Shown here one piece after another: positions 7,919 through 15,492 of a stretch of DNA of 64,000 bases. This DNA is from Falsiroseomonas sp051433195 (GTDB taxonomy: Bacteria; Pseudomonadota; Alphaproteobacteria; Acetobacterales; Acetobacteraceae): NCBI RefSeq assembly GCF_051433195.1, contig NZ_JBHMFT010000009.1:1-64000 (forward strand). Direction: 5' to 3'. Under the pieces are notes generated by a model, which saw nothing but the letters and a program-made list of their open reading frames with translations, was not told where the DNA came from and searched no databases. The first letter of the stretch is position 1, and each line of letters opens with the position of its first letter. A program made the translations under genes and the position numbers.

Positions 7919-9108
7919 GCGGCGGGGCCTCCCTGGTGGTGCAGCGGAATTTCGCGGCCCTGGCGCGCGGAGTCGAGGATGCCGAGGCAGATTTCCAGCG
8001 TCGCCAGCCCCGAATCCCCGCTGTGCCAGGGCGGGCGGCCGAGGGCGATGGCCTCCCACAGTTCGTCGATCACCTCCGCCCGCGCGACGACAGGGGGCGG
8101 CAGCTTCTCGAAGCGGCGCTCAGCATCGCCGTGGATCATCACGCCATCCGGCATCGGGCGCAGGTCGGCGCCCTCGCAGGAGGCGATGAACAGCCCGAAA
8201 TGGTTGTGTGCCGGCGGTGGTGGCGCGCGCCGCGCCGCCTCCGCGCCCAGCGCCGCGCCATAGGCCCGGCGGGTCTTCAGCGCCGCTTCCTCGGCGGGCG
8301 AGGCGAGGCGCGCCAGCGCCGCACGCGCTTCGCCGTGCCGGTCCGGGTCGCGCGGCACGCCCATCTCGCCGGTCCAGCCCATGAGGGCGTCGGTGTCGAA
8401 GTGGCCATGGCCGGAATAGGTGAGCGAGGCCGCCAGCCCCTCCCCGAAGTCGAGGAAGGCGGCATAGGCGCCCTCCGTCCCGCGCGCCCGGTCCCACACG
8501 CCGGTGCTGGCGCGAACGGATCGCGCCGGGCGGTCCGCCAGCAGCCGCGCGATCTCCACCTGGTGCGGCGCCTGGGAGAAGACGGCGCCGCCGCCCTGCG
8601 CGGTGTCCAGCTCCTCCGGCCGGCGCGGGCGGTAGAGGTAGTCGGTGAAGTTCAGCGCGGTGATCATGCGCAGTGCGCCGTAGGCACCCGATCGGATAAG
8701 GTCGTGGGTGTGGAGGTAGGGCGCGTCGAAGGAATGGCTGTGGCCGACCAGCAGGTGGATACCCCATGCCCGCGCGGCCGCGACCATCGCCTGCGCCTCG
8801 GCCAGGCCCAGCGCCAACGGCTTTTCCACCAGCACATGCTTTCGACGCGCGGCGGCGGCCTGGACATGGGCGAGATGGAACTGGTGCGGCGTGGCGATGT
8901 AGACGGCATCGACGCCCGGATCGTCGCACAGCGCCTCGACGCTGGGATGCGTGCGGGCGCCCGCGAAGTCGGCGCGGAAGCGGTCCAGCGCATCGGCGCG
9001 CGGATCGGTCGCCGCCACCAGCTTCACGCGCGGGTGCTGCACCAGGGTCGGCAGCATCAGCATGAAGGCGCGGCCGAGGCCGGCGACGCCGAGGCGGATC
9101 CGGTCCAT
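7909..9108 (-). CDS. Gfo/Idh/MocA oxidoreductase, 4,5-dihydroxyphthalate dehydrogenase-like (Pht4-like)
   Basis: 399 aa. It has an N-terminal Rossmann fold (RLGVAGLGRAF, residues 4-14) and the family EKPLAL loop (EKP, about residue 94), followed by the Gfo/Idh C-terminal domain with GHSHSFD and the QAPHQVEIAR helix. The Pseudomonas pht4 product of this family oxidises cis-4,5-dihydrodiol phthalate to 4,5-dihydroxyphthalate. The placement between a PDR-type reductase (one-base TGATG overlap) and the decarboxylase homologue supports that role here. The nucleotide cofactor is NAD(P) by family. A different aromatic dihydrodiol as substrate is possible. Confidence 0.85.
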   Translation of the reverse strand: MDRIRLGVAGLGRAFMLMLPTLVQHPRVKLVAATDPRADALDRFRADFAGARTHPSVEALCDDPGVDAVYIATPHQFHLAHVQAAAARRKHVLVEKPLALGLAEAQAMVAAARAWGIHLLVGHSHSFDAPYLHTHDLIRSGAYGALRMITALNFTDYLYRPRRPEELDTAQGGGAVFSQAPHQVEIARLLADRPARSVRASTGVWDRARGTEGAYAAFLDFGEGLAASLTYSGHGHFDTDALMGWTGEMGVPRDPDRHGEARAALARLASPAEEAALKTRRAYGAALGAEAARRAPPPPAHNHFGLFIASCEGADLRPMPDGVMIHGDAERRFEKLPPPVVARAEVIDELWEAIALGRPPWHSGDSGLATLEICLGILDSARQGREIPLHHQGGPAACR

Positions 9109-10070
9109 CAGAGGTCCAGCACCAGCGTCCCGGATCTGGCGCGGGAGACGCAGACCATCAGCGCGCGGCGCCGCTCCGCCGGCGTCAGCACCAGGTCGCG
9201 ATGGTCCACCTCGCCGGCCAGGTAGCCGGTGCGGCAGGTGCCGCAGGTGCCGCTTTCGCAGGAGGATGGCGCGGTGCGGCCGTGTGCGCGCAGAACCTCC
9301 AGGATCGTCACGCCGACCGGCACCTCCAGCACCGCGCCGTCGCGGCCGAGCTGGATCTGGAAGGGCGTGTCGTCGGCGCGCGGGCGAACCCGGTCCGATC
9401 CGAAATCCTCGAAATGCACGGCCTTGTCAGGCCAGTGCCCGGTCATGTCGCGCACCGCATCCATCAGCGGGCGCGGGCCGCAGCAGTAGATGTGCGCGCG
9501 GGTCGGCTCCTCGAAGACCGGCCAGAGGTCGTAGGCATTCTCCGGCACGCCTTCGTCGTGGTGCAGGATGATGTCGGCGGCACCGGAAAGCTCCGCGTGG
9601 AAGGCCGTGCCGGCGGCGTTGCGCGTCAGGTAGAACAGCCGGAACGGCTTGCCGGCGCGGCGTGCGGCATGGACCATGGACAGGATCGGCGTGATGCCGA
9701 TGCCGCCGGCGACGAAGATGTAGGACGGCGCGCGCGCATCAAGCTCGAACAGGTTGCGCGGTTGCGACACTTCCAGCACCGCGCCCTGCACCACGCCATC
9801 GACCAGGCTGACCGACCCGCCGCGCCCGGCCGCGTCGCGCTTCACGGCGATGACGTAGCGGTCGCGCTCGACGCAATCATTGCACAGCGAGTAGTTGCGC
9901 AGCGCCCCGCCCGGCACACGGACGGACAGATGCGCGCCCGCGGTGAAGGGCGGCAGTTCCGCGCCATCCGGGTCGCGCAGCTCGAAAAGCTGGATGCCCT
10001 GCGCCGCAGGCTCGCACCGGGTGACGCGCAGGCGCAGCAGGTTGGGGGGCATGGGGGATTCCACTCGCAT
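9108..10070 (-). CDS. phthalate dioxygenase reductase-like flavoprotein (FMN, NADH, 2Fe-2S)
   Basis: 320 aa. Domains in order: flavin-binding barrel with RNYSLCND, NAD domain with FVAGGIGITPILSM and YCCGPRPLMDAV, then a C-terminal plant-type ferredoxin with CESGTCGTC and a distal Cys in MVCVSR. This order is that of phthalate dioxygenase reductase and passes electrons from NADH to the Rieske oxygenase. ATG 10070 and ATG 10052 are both possible starts; neither has a strong ribosome site, and family N termini begin close to 10052. It is the first gene of the minus-strand operon and is divergent from the oxygenase subunit at 10164. Confidence 0.92.
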   Translation of the reverse strand: MRVESPMPPNLLRLRVTRCEPAAQGIQLFELRDPDGAELPPFTAGAHLSVRVPGGALRNYSLCNDCVERDRYVIAVKRDAAGRGGSVSLVDGVVQGAVLEVSQPRNLFELDARAPSYIFVAGGIGITPILSMVHAARRAGKPFRLFYLTRNAAGTAFHAELSGAADIILHHDEGVPENAYDLWPVFEEPTRAHIYCCGPRPLMDAVRDMTGHWPDKAVHFEDFGSDRVRPRADDTPFQIQLGRDGAVLEVPVGVTILEVLRAHGRTAPSSCESGTCGTCRTGYLAGEVDHRDLVLTPAERRRALMVCVSRARSGTLVLDL

Positions 10071-10078
10071 GGCCAACT

Positions 10079-10092
10079 CTTAGAAAGCTAAG
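10079..10092. promoter_or_regulatory. palindromic operator candidate CTTAG-N4-CTAAG, copy 1
   Basis: The bases CTTAGAAAGCTAAG form a perfect inverted repeat with five-base arms. It lies just upstream of the reductase start in the divergent control region. The spacing and AT-rich arms resemble MarR-family operators. It pairs with a second copy 42 bases further on, about four helical turns. Binding by the MarR protein of the operon is inferred. Confidence 0.6.
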
Positions 10093-10121
10093 CAAGCCGC
10101 CGCAAGATGGACAGGAAGTGC

Positions 10122-10133
10122 TTAGACCCCTAA
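10122..10133. promoter_or_regulatory. palindromic operator candidate TTAG-N4-CTAA, copy 2
   Basis: TTAGACCCCTAA shares the TTAG-N4-CTAA core with copy 1 and starts 42 bases after it. It lies about 30 bases upstream of the Rieske oxygenase start codon. Occupancy of both sites could close both divergent promoters together. No clear -35/-10 boxes could be placed between them. Confidence 0.55.
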
Positions 10134-10163
10134 CTTCATGCGGCCGGTTTCGGAGGGATCACC

Positions 10164-11495
10164 ATGCTCACGGCCCAGGAGAACGAGACGCTGACCCGCG
10201 TCGAGGGCGATGCCCCGATGGGACGCCTGATGCGCCGCCACTGGATTCCCGCCGCCCTGTCCGAGCAACTGGCCGAACCCGACGGCAAGCCGATCCGCCT
10301 GACCCTGCTCGGCGAGAAGCTGGTCGCCTTCCGCGACAGCGAGGGTCGCCTCGGCGTGCTCGGCGAGTTCTGCCCGCACCGCAAGGCGTCCCTGGCCTTC
10401 GGCCGCAACGAGGATTGCGGGCTGCGCTGCCTGTACCATGGCTGGAAATTCGACGTGGAGGGCAACGTCATCGACATGCCCTCCGAACCGCGCGAGAGCG
10501 GCTTCGCGGAGCGTGTGAAGCACAAGGCCTATCCGGTGCGGGAGGCCGGCGGCTTCGTCTGGACCTACATGGGCGACCCCGCCCTGATGCCGGACTTCGA
10601 GCCGCCACCCTGGGCGCCGACGCCGGACACGCGGATCGCCATCATGCGCGTCGACCTGCCCTGCAACTGGGCGCAGATCATGGAGGGGCAGATCGATTCG
10701 GCGCATTCCTCCTCGCTGCATTCCAGCGACATGAAGCCGGCGCGCGGCGAGGCGCAGGCGCTGGAGACGCATTGGGTGCGGCCGTCCACGGACAAGAACC
10801 CGCGCATCCAGGTGCAGGTGACGAACTACGGCATGCGCTACGCCGCGATCCGCCGGCCGATCACCCAGGCGGCGACGCATGACTATGTCCGCATCACCAC
10901 CTATGTCGCGCCCTTCATCGCGTTGATCCCGCCCAACGCCTCCTACAACGTCGCCTCCGTCATCGTGCCGAAGGACGACACCTCGTCGTACTTCCACTTC
11001 ATCGCCTGGAACGACAAGGGTGGCGGCATCGAGACGGAGGCGTGGCGCAGGTTCTGCGTGATGCAGGTGGGCGTCGACCTCGACGAGGATTTCCGGCCGA
11101 TCAAGCGTTTCGCCCACAACGACTACCTGCAGGACCGCGCGGCGATGAAGGACGGCAACTTCACCGGCATCCCGGGCATCCCGAACCAGGACATCGCGAT
11201 GTGGGAGAGCATGGGCGCGATTTCCGACCGCACCAGCGAACGCCTCGGCGCCAGCGACATCGCCGTGATCCAGTTCCGCCGCATCCTTCTGGACGCGGTG
11301 GCGCGGCACGAAGCGGGGGCGGAACCCATCGGGCTGTCGGCGCCGCACCTGCCGCTGGTGCAGCTCGCCTCCTACCAGGGCGTGGTGCCCAAGACCGAGG
11401 ATTGGCGGAAGCTCGGCGCCTCCGCCGATGAGGTTGCGGTGCTGGACGGGTTGGAGGAGGACGCGACGGAACGCGAGATGTCGCAGGCCGTCTGA
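10164..11495 (+). CDS. Rieske aromatic ring-hydroxylating dioxygenase, phthalate 4,5-dioxygenase-like large subunit
   Basis: 443 aa. The Rieske 2Fe-2S site is C70-P-H72 and C89-L-Y-H92 (FCPHRKA and CLYHGW). The mononuclear iron region is NWAQIMEGQIDSAHSSSLHS with D178, H181 and H186. The N terminus (MLTAQENETLTRV...PMGRLMRR.W) is that of the phthalate 4,5-dioxygenase subgroup, which works as a homo-oligomer without a beta subunit. It adds O2 to an aromatic ring using electrons from the divergent reductase. The start is backed by GGAGG. The following luciferase-like gene is convergent. Substrate inferred only by family and neighbours. Confidence 0.92.
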   Translation: MLTAQENETLTRVEGDAPMGRLMRRHWIPAALSEQLAEPDGKPIRLTLLGEKLVAFRDSEGRLGVLGEFCPHRKASLAFGRNEDCGLRCLYHGWKFDVEGNVIDMPSEPRESGFAERVKHKAYPVREAGGFVWTYMGDPALMPDFEPPPWAPTPDTRIAIMRVDLPCNWAQIMEGQIDSAHSSSLHSSDMKPARGEAQALETHWVRPSTDKNPRIQVQVTNYGMRYAAIRRPITQAATHDYVRITTYVAPFIALIPPNASYNVASVIVPKDDTSSYFHFIAWNDKGGGIETEAWRRFCVMQVGVDLDEDFRPIKRFAHNDYLQDRAAMKDGNFTGIPGIPNQDIAMWESMGAISDRTSERLGASDIAVIQFRRILLDAVARHEAGAEPIGLSAPHLPLVQLASYQGVVPKTEDWRKLGASADEVAVLDGLEEDATEREMSQAV

Positions 11496-11499
11496 GCGG

Positions 11500-12708
11500 C
11501 TACTCCCCGGCGGCCGGCGTGATGTCGCGGGCGCCGGAAGCACGCGCATCGAAGGACTCCGGCACCGCCTGGCCGTGGTCGGTGAAGGCCTTGCGCAGCG
11601 CCGCGACGTTCGGGCTGAAGATGGTCTTGCGGTTCTCCACCGCCCAGGCGTGCGAGGCCTCCACCGTGCCGAGCGAGTCCTGGAAGCGCGGCATCACCCA
11701 GCGCGCGAACAGCTCGTAGCTGCGCCAGGTCTGCTCCCGGTCCGCCCAGTCATGCGCGCGGAACAGGAAGCCGCCGAAGCCGCCGCTGGCCTCGATGAGG
11801 TTCTGGATGCCGCGCGCCACCGTGTCCGGTGAGCCGACCAGGGTGGTGCCGGCCTTCACGCCATCGGTCAGCGGGTCCTGCGACCGGCCAGGCGGGCGGC
11901 CGAGCGCATCCTCGAAATAGGTCACGGTCTCCGCCCGCTCGCCGATGCGGACCTGTTCCAGGGCGATTTCGTCGGTCTCGGCCACATGCACGTTCATCAC
12001 CATGCGCCAGTCGCGGCGGTTCATGGTCTTGCCGTGCTTTTGCGCTTCCTCCTCCGCGATGCGCCACTGGCCGGGCAAAGCGGAGGGCCCACCGGGCATG
12101 CCGGCGCCGAGCGACAGGATGCCGACGCCGTGCCTCCCCGCCGTGGCCGGCCCCGCGGGCGTCAGGGTGCTGGCGACCGCGATCGGGAAGTGCGGGTCGC
12201 TGTAGGGGCGCAAATGCAGCCGCGCCTCATGCATCTCGAACCAGTCCGTCTTGCGGGTGACGGGGCCATCGCAGCGCAGCAGGGCCATGATGGCCTCCAG
12301 CGACTCATCCATCCGCCGCCGCTGCGTCGAAGGCTCGATGCCGAGCATGTAGGCGTCCGACACCAGCGCGCCCGGCCCGCAGCCCAGCATCACCCGCCCG
12401 CGCGTCATGTGGTCCAGCTGCACGAAGCGCTGCGCCACCAGGAAGGGGTGGTGGTAGGGCAGGCTGGTGACGCCGGAGCCGAGGCGGATGTGCTTGGTGC
12501 GCTCCGCGGCCGCGGCGATGATCAGCTCCGGAGAGGCGATGGTCTCCCACCCCGCCGAATGATGCTCGCCGATCCAGGCCTCGTCGTAGCCGAGGCGGTC
12601 GAGCAGCTCGATCATCTCGATGTCGCGGGAAATCGCCAGCGTCGGGTTGTCGCCGAGCCGGTGGAACGGCGCCAGGAAGATGCCGAACTGCAATCCGCGC
12701 CGCGCCAT
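11500..12708 (-). CDS. LLM class flavin-dependent oxidoreductase (luciferase-like monooxygenase)
   Basis: 402 aa TIM-barrel FMNH2 monooxygenase family. The start region GLQFGIFLAPFHRLGDNPT, the segment WIGEHHSAGWETIASPELIIAAAA and LPYHHPFLVAQRFVQLDHMTRGR are the family hallmarks. ATG 12708 is preceded by GGAGGA. The gene converges on the Rieske oxygenase with only four bases between the stops, so it may serve the same aromatic pathway by attacking a ring or side chain. No flavin reductase is adjacent. Substrate unknown. Confidence 0.88.
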   Translation of the reverse strand: MARRGLQFGIFLAPFHRLGDNPTLAISRDIEMIELLDRLGYDEAWIGEHHSAGWETIASPELIIAAAAERTKHIRLGSGVTSLPYHHPFLVAQRFVQLDHMTRGRVMLGCGPGALVSDAYMLGIEPSTQRRRMDESLEAIMALLRCDGPVTRKTDWFEMHEARLHLRPYSDPHFPIAVASTLTPAGPATAGRHGVGILSLGAGMPGGPSALPGQWRIAEEEAQKHGKTMNRRDWRMVMNVHVAETDEIALEQVRIGERAETVTYFEDALGRPPGRSQDPLTDGVKAGTTLVGSPDTVARGIQNLIEASGGFGGFLFRAHDWADREQTWRSYELFARWVMPRFQDSLGTVEASHAWAVENRKTIFSPNVAALRKAFTDHGQAVPESFDARASGARDITPAAGE

Positions 12709-12822
12709 GGATGATCCTCCGATGCCTGGTCGGAAAGCTTCCGCCAGATTGCCGGACCTGCCAAGCGCGCCCGGCGCCATGCCGCGCGCGTGATCGCCCT
12801 GGCTGTTGAAGCCGGCGCATAA

Positions 12823-12860
12823 CCATCCATCTACCATCCACGTGGATGGCGGATGGATGG
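12823..12860. promoter_or_regulatory. 38-bp near-perfect palindrome, candidate RHH autoregulatory operator
   Basis: The centre CCATCCACGTGGATGG (12834-12849) is a perfect 16-base palindrome. It is flanked by CCATCCATC (12823-12831) and GATGGATGG (12852-12860), which are also reverse complements. The only unpaired positions are TA/CG at 12832-12833 and 12850-12851. The block is made of repeated GGATGG units, as expected for binding of several ribbon-helix-helix dimers. It ends right at the first start codon of the RHH gene. Confidence 0.75.
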
Positions 12861-12862
12861 AA

Positions 12863-13276
12863 ATGAGCGGCATGATCCCGGTCCGGGCCGGCGGCGACAG
12901 CGAGAAGATCACCATCAACCTCGGCTACGTCGACCTCGGCCATATCGACCTGCTGGTGCAGGACGGTTTCTACTCGAACCGCACCGACTTCATCCGCACC
13001 GCCATCCGCAACCAGGTGGAACGCCATGCGGAGGCGACCCGCCAATCCGTGGCGCGGCGCAGCCTCGACCTCGGGATGCGGCACTTCACGCGCGCCGACC
13101 TCGAAGCCGCTCAGGCGCGGGGCGAGGTGCTGCATATCCGGGTGCTGGGCCTGGCCAGCATCGCCGCCGACGTGTCGCCGGAATTGGCGCGCGCGACCAT
13201 CGCCTCCCTTTCCGTGCTGGGCGCGTTGCAGGCGAGCCCCACCGTCAAATCCGCGCTCGCCGACCGGCTGCGCTGA
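12863..13276 (+). CDS. CopG/ribbon-helix-helix transcriptional regulator
   Basis: 137 aa. The RHH domain starts with the beta strand EKITINLGYVDLGHIDLL, followed by the helix DGFYSNRTDFIRTAIRNQVERH. The C-terminal half is of unknown fold and could bind a ligand. ATG codons at 12857, 12863 and 12872 are all in frame; 12863 avoids starting inside the palindrome. The PHB-depolymerase-like esterase begins 17 bases downstream, so the two form an operon. Autoregulation through the palindrome at 12823-12860 is inferred. It lacks a toxin partner, so it is not a ParD-type antitoxin. Confidence 0.85.
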   Translation: MSGMIPVRAGGDSEKITINLGYVDLGHIDLLVQDGFYSNRTDFIRTAIRNQVERHAEATRQSVARRSLDLGMRHFTRADLEAAQARGEVLHIRVLGLASIAADVSPELARATIASLSVLGALQASPTVKSALADRLR

Positions 13277-13292
13277 CTCAAGGAATACCGTA

Positions 13293-14411
13293 GTGATCAA
13301 GTTCAACTTCCCGCCGGGGATGGCCGAGGCCACCCGCCTGACGCGCGAAGGCAAGCTGCAGGACGCGATGGCGCTGCTGCGGGGCGGCTTCGCGGGCACG
13401 CCGCCGGAACCAGCGGCGCCGCGCCCTCGCCATGCCCCGTCCGGCCGCATCTTCGACGTGGAGCCGGATGCCGTGGCGCCGCCATCCACCACCGGCTTCA
13501 TGGAGCGCCTGAAGCGCGGCCTGCATCGCAACCAGCCGGCCGCGCCGCCGCCCATGCCGCCGGGCGCGCGGTTCGTGACGCAGACCTTCGCCGGCCCCGG
13601 CGGCAGCCGCGCCTACAAGCTGTACATCCCCGCCAGCCTGCCCGCCGGGCCGGTGCCGCTGATCGTCATGCTGCATGGCTGCACCCAGTCCCCGGACGAC
13701 TTCGCCGCCGGCACCCGCATGAACGCGCTGGCCGAGGCGGATGCCTGCCTGGTCGCCTACCCCGAGCAGACCGCGTCCGCCAACGCCCAGCGCTGCTGGA
13801 ACTGGTTCAACCCGGAGGACCAGCAGCGGGACCGCGGCGAGCCTGCGATCATCGCCGGCATCACCCGGCAGATCCTGCGCGACCATGCGGTGGACCCGCG
13901 CCGGGTGCATGTCGCCGGCCTGTCCGCCGGCGGCGCCCAGGCAGCCATCATGGGCGCGGCCTATCCCGAGCTGTTCGCCGCCATCGGCGTGCATTCCGGG
14001 CTCGCCTGCGGCGCGGCGCGCGACGTGCCGAGCGCCTTCGCGGCGATGCGCGGCGGTGCGGCGGGGCTGGCCACGGCCGGCGGGCGGGCGGTGCCGACCA
14101 TCGTCTTCCATGCCGACCGGGACTCCACCGTGCATCCCGTGAATGGCGACCAGGTGATCGCCCAGGCGCGCAGCGCCACATCGCTGCGGGCGGAGACGCT
14201 GCGCGGCCAGGTGCCGGGCGGACACGCCTTCACCCGCACCCGCCACACCGATGCCGCCGGCCGCGCGGTGCTGGAGCAATGGGTGGTGCATGGCGGCGGC
14301 CATGCCTGGTCGGGCGGCGATGCCGCGGGCAGCTACACAGACGCAAGCGGACCGGATGCCTCCGCCGAGATGCGGCGCTTTTTTGCCGAGAACCCGCATC
14401 CGGACGCCTGA
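13293..14411 (+). CDS. PHB depolymerase family esterase (intracellular type)
   Basis: 372 aa alpha/beta hydrolase. The oxyanion region is PLIVMLHGCTQSPDDF and the nucleophile elbow is GLSAGG in HVAGLSAGGAQAA. Catalytic Asp and His lie further on (FHADRDSTVHPVN; GGGHAWSGG). The first 90 residues are a Pro-rich segment with a helix MAEATRLTREGKLQDAMALL and no signal peptide, so it acts in the cytoplasm. It starts with GTG 13293 after AAGGA. The family hydrolyses short-chain polyhydroxyalkanoates or aryl esters; which one applies here is not shown. It is co-transcribed with the RHH regulator. Confidence 0.9.
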   Translation: MIKFNFPPGMAEATRLTREGKLQDAMALLRGGFAGTPPEPAAPRPRHAPSGRIFDVEPDAVAPPSTTGFMERLKRGLHRNQPAAPPPMPPGARFVTQTFAGPGGSRAYKLYIPASLPAGPVPLIVMLHGCTQSPDDFAAGTRMNALAEADACLVAYPEQTASANAQRCWNWFNPEDQQRDRGEPAIIAGITRQILRDHAVDPRRVHVAGLSAGGAQAAIMGAAYPELFAAIGVHSGLACGAARDVPSAFAAMRGGAAGLATAGGRAVPTIVFHADRDSTVHPVNGDQVIAQARSATSLRAETLRGQVPGGHAFTRTRHTDAAGRAVLEQWVVHGGGHAWSGGDAAGSYTDASGPDASAEMRRFFAENPHPDA

Positions 14412-14425
14412 ACCGCAACCCGTCG

Positions 14426-14448
14426 GCCCCGCCTCGCGTTGGCGGGGC
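14426..14448 (+). terminator. GC-rich hairpin after the esterase gene
   Basis: GCCCCGCC and GGCGGGGC form a perfect eight-base stem around a seven-base loop, 15 bases after the esterase stop. There is no T-run behind it, so it may reduce rather than end transcription into the HPF-like gene. Confidence 0.4.
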
Positions 14449-14470
14449 TGACAACGCTACGGGAAACGCA

Positions 14471-14788
14471 ATGCAGATCCAGGTCAATTCCAACGACAGC
14501 CTCAGCACGACGGAGGGGCTGGCGGCCAAGGTGGAGGCGCATATCGAGCATGTGCTCGGCCGCTTCGAGGGCCGGGTGACACGCATCGAGGTGCATCTGA
14601 ACGACGTCAACGCCGGCAAGGGCGGCGAGGGCGACAAGCGCTGCATGATGGAAGCGCGGCCGGCCGGCCTGGCGCCACTGGCCGTGACCCATCAGGCGGG
14701 CACGCTGCCGGAGGCCTGGCAGGGGGCCGCGAACAAGCTGCGCAGCCTGCTGGAGACCACCTTCGGCAAGCTCGACGCAAGACCCTGA
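14471..14788 (+). CDS. HPF/RaiA-family ribosome-associated protein
   Basis: 105 aa, the size of short hibernation factors. The start MQIQVNSNDSLSTTEGL followed by VEAHIEHVLGRFEGRVTRIEVHLNDVN fits the S30AE beta-alpha fold that binds the 30S subunit. No C-terminal dimerisation domain is present, so it is not a long HPF. Family members with this pattern also carry PHB/stress associations, and here the PHB-depolymerase-like gene is directly upstream. The short form and an acidic insert (GKGGEGDKR) make the exact role less certain. Confidence 0.75.
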   Translation: MQIQVNSNDSLSTTEGLAAKVEAHIEHVLGRFEGRVTRIEVHLNDVNAGKGGEGDKRCMMEARPAGLAPLAVTHQAGTLPEAWQGAANKLRSLLETTFGKLDARP

Positions 14789-14823
14789 GGGTCGCGTCCG
14801 AGGCGCGTTGCGTGAAACGTGCC

Positions 14824-14851
14824 TTGGAACAAAAGTGGAATGTGCTACAGT
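14824..14851 (+). promoter_or_regulatory. sigma-70-like promoter
   Basis: TTGGAA and TACAGT lie 16 bases apart, about 37 bases upstream of the start at 14888. The region is AT-richer than its surroundings. Confidence 0.45.
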
Positions 14852-14887
14852 GCTGCCTCCTGGCGAGTCCCTGAGAGGTAGAGGAAC

Positions 14888-15232
14888 ATGGCTGCACGCA
14901 AGCCACGGCCGGTGCGCCCGGTCGATGCCGCGCTCGCCCGCATCCTGGCGCTGGCCGGAAAGGGCGCCACGCCTGGCCGCATGGCGCGGGAGGTGGAGGT
15001 GATCGCCGGCGAGTGGCTGGCGGAACCGGAGCACGATCCGACCGACATCCGCGAGCGATTGGATGAACTGCGCGAGCAGTTGTCCGCCGGAGTCGGCCAC
15101 GCCGAGGAACAGGTGGCCGACCTGGATGCGAGCGAGCCGGGCGCCGTGAAGCAGGCCGGCGCCATGCTGGCGGCCCTTGTGGCGACCCGGGATGCGGCGA
15201 GCCATGCCCTGGTAGCCCTGCAGCCGGCTTGA
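14888..15232 (+). CDS. hypothetical helical protein, 114 aa
   Basis: 114 aa, soluble, rich in Ala, Glu and Arg, predicted mostly helical. The sequence has a basic start (MAARKPRPVRPVDAALARI) and two helices around IRERLDELREQLSAGVGHAEEQVADLD that could make a coiled coil. A good ribosome site (AGAGG) precedes ATG 14888 and a promoter-like pair lies at 14824-14851. No Cys and no membrane segment. I do not recognise the family. Confidence 0.65.
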   Translation: MAARKPRPVRPVDAALARILALAGKGATPGRMAREVEVIAGEWLAEPEHDPTDIRERLDELREQLSAGVGHAEEQVADLDASEPGAVKQAGAMLAALVATRDAASHALVALQPA

Positions 15233-15277
15233 AGGTCACAACGGGCCTGACATGGCATATAGTCTACGCTGCGAAGC

Positions 15278-15306
15278 TTGGCTGGACGAGGCCAGATGAC
15301 TATCAT
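15278..15306 (+). promoter_or_regulatory. sigma-70-like promoter for the 55-aa membrane protein
   Basis: TTGGCT and TATCAT are separated by 17 bases and end 11 bases before the start at 15318. The -10 box matches the consensus at four positions. If used, the transcript would have an almost leaderless 5' end. Confidence 0.4.
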
Positions 15307-15317
15307 AGGTTGCGCTC

Positions 15318-15485
15318 ATGGATCGGCCCGATCAGCTTCGGAGAAAGCGCCTGACGCGAACCGCGCTGGTATTCGCGGCCGTCCTGGCCCTGGGCGCGGT
15401 CGTGCTGGGACTGGGCGACGTCGTACGCGCAGCGCTGGACCCGCCGCAGCAGGTGCAGCCCTACGATCCGCTTGTCCGCTGGTAG
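15318..15485 (+). CDS. 55-aa single-pass membrane protein
   Basis: Translation gives 55 residues: a basic N terminus (MDRPDQLRRKRLTRT), a hydrophobic helix at about 16-34 (ALVFAAVLALGAVVLGLGD) and a short Pro-rich tail ending in VRW. The positive-inside rule places the N terminus in the cytoplasm. It is followed eight bases later by the DUF4345-like membrane protein gene. A promoter-like pair lies just upstream. I do not recognise a family; similar tiny anchors sit on respiratory or transport complexes, but that is speculation. Confidence 0.6.
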   Translation: MDRPDQLRRKRLTRTALVFAAVLALGAVVLGLGDVVRAALDPPQQVQPYDPLVRW

Positions 15486-15492
15486 GTTTCGG

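Noticed and set aside
12863..14411. Toxin-antitoxin pair (RHH antitoxin with downstream toxin)
   Set aside because: The downstream gene is a 372-aa PHB-depolymerase-like esterase with a serine hydrolase motif, not a toxin.
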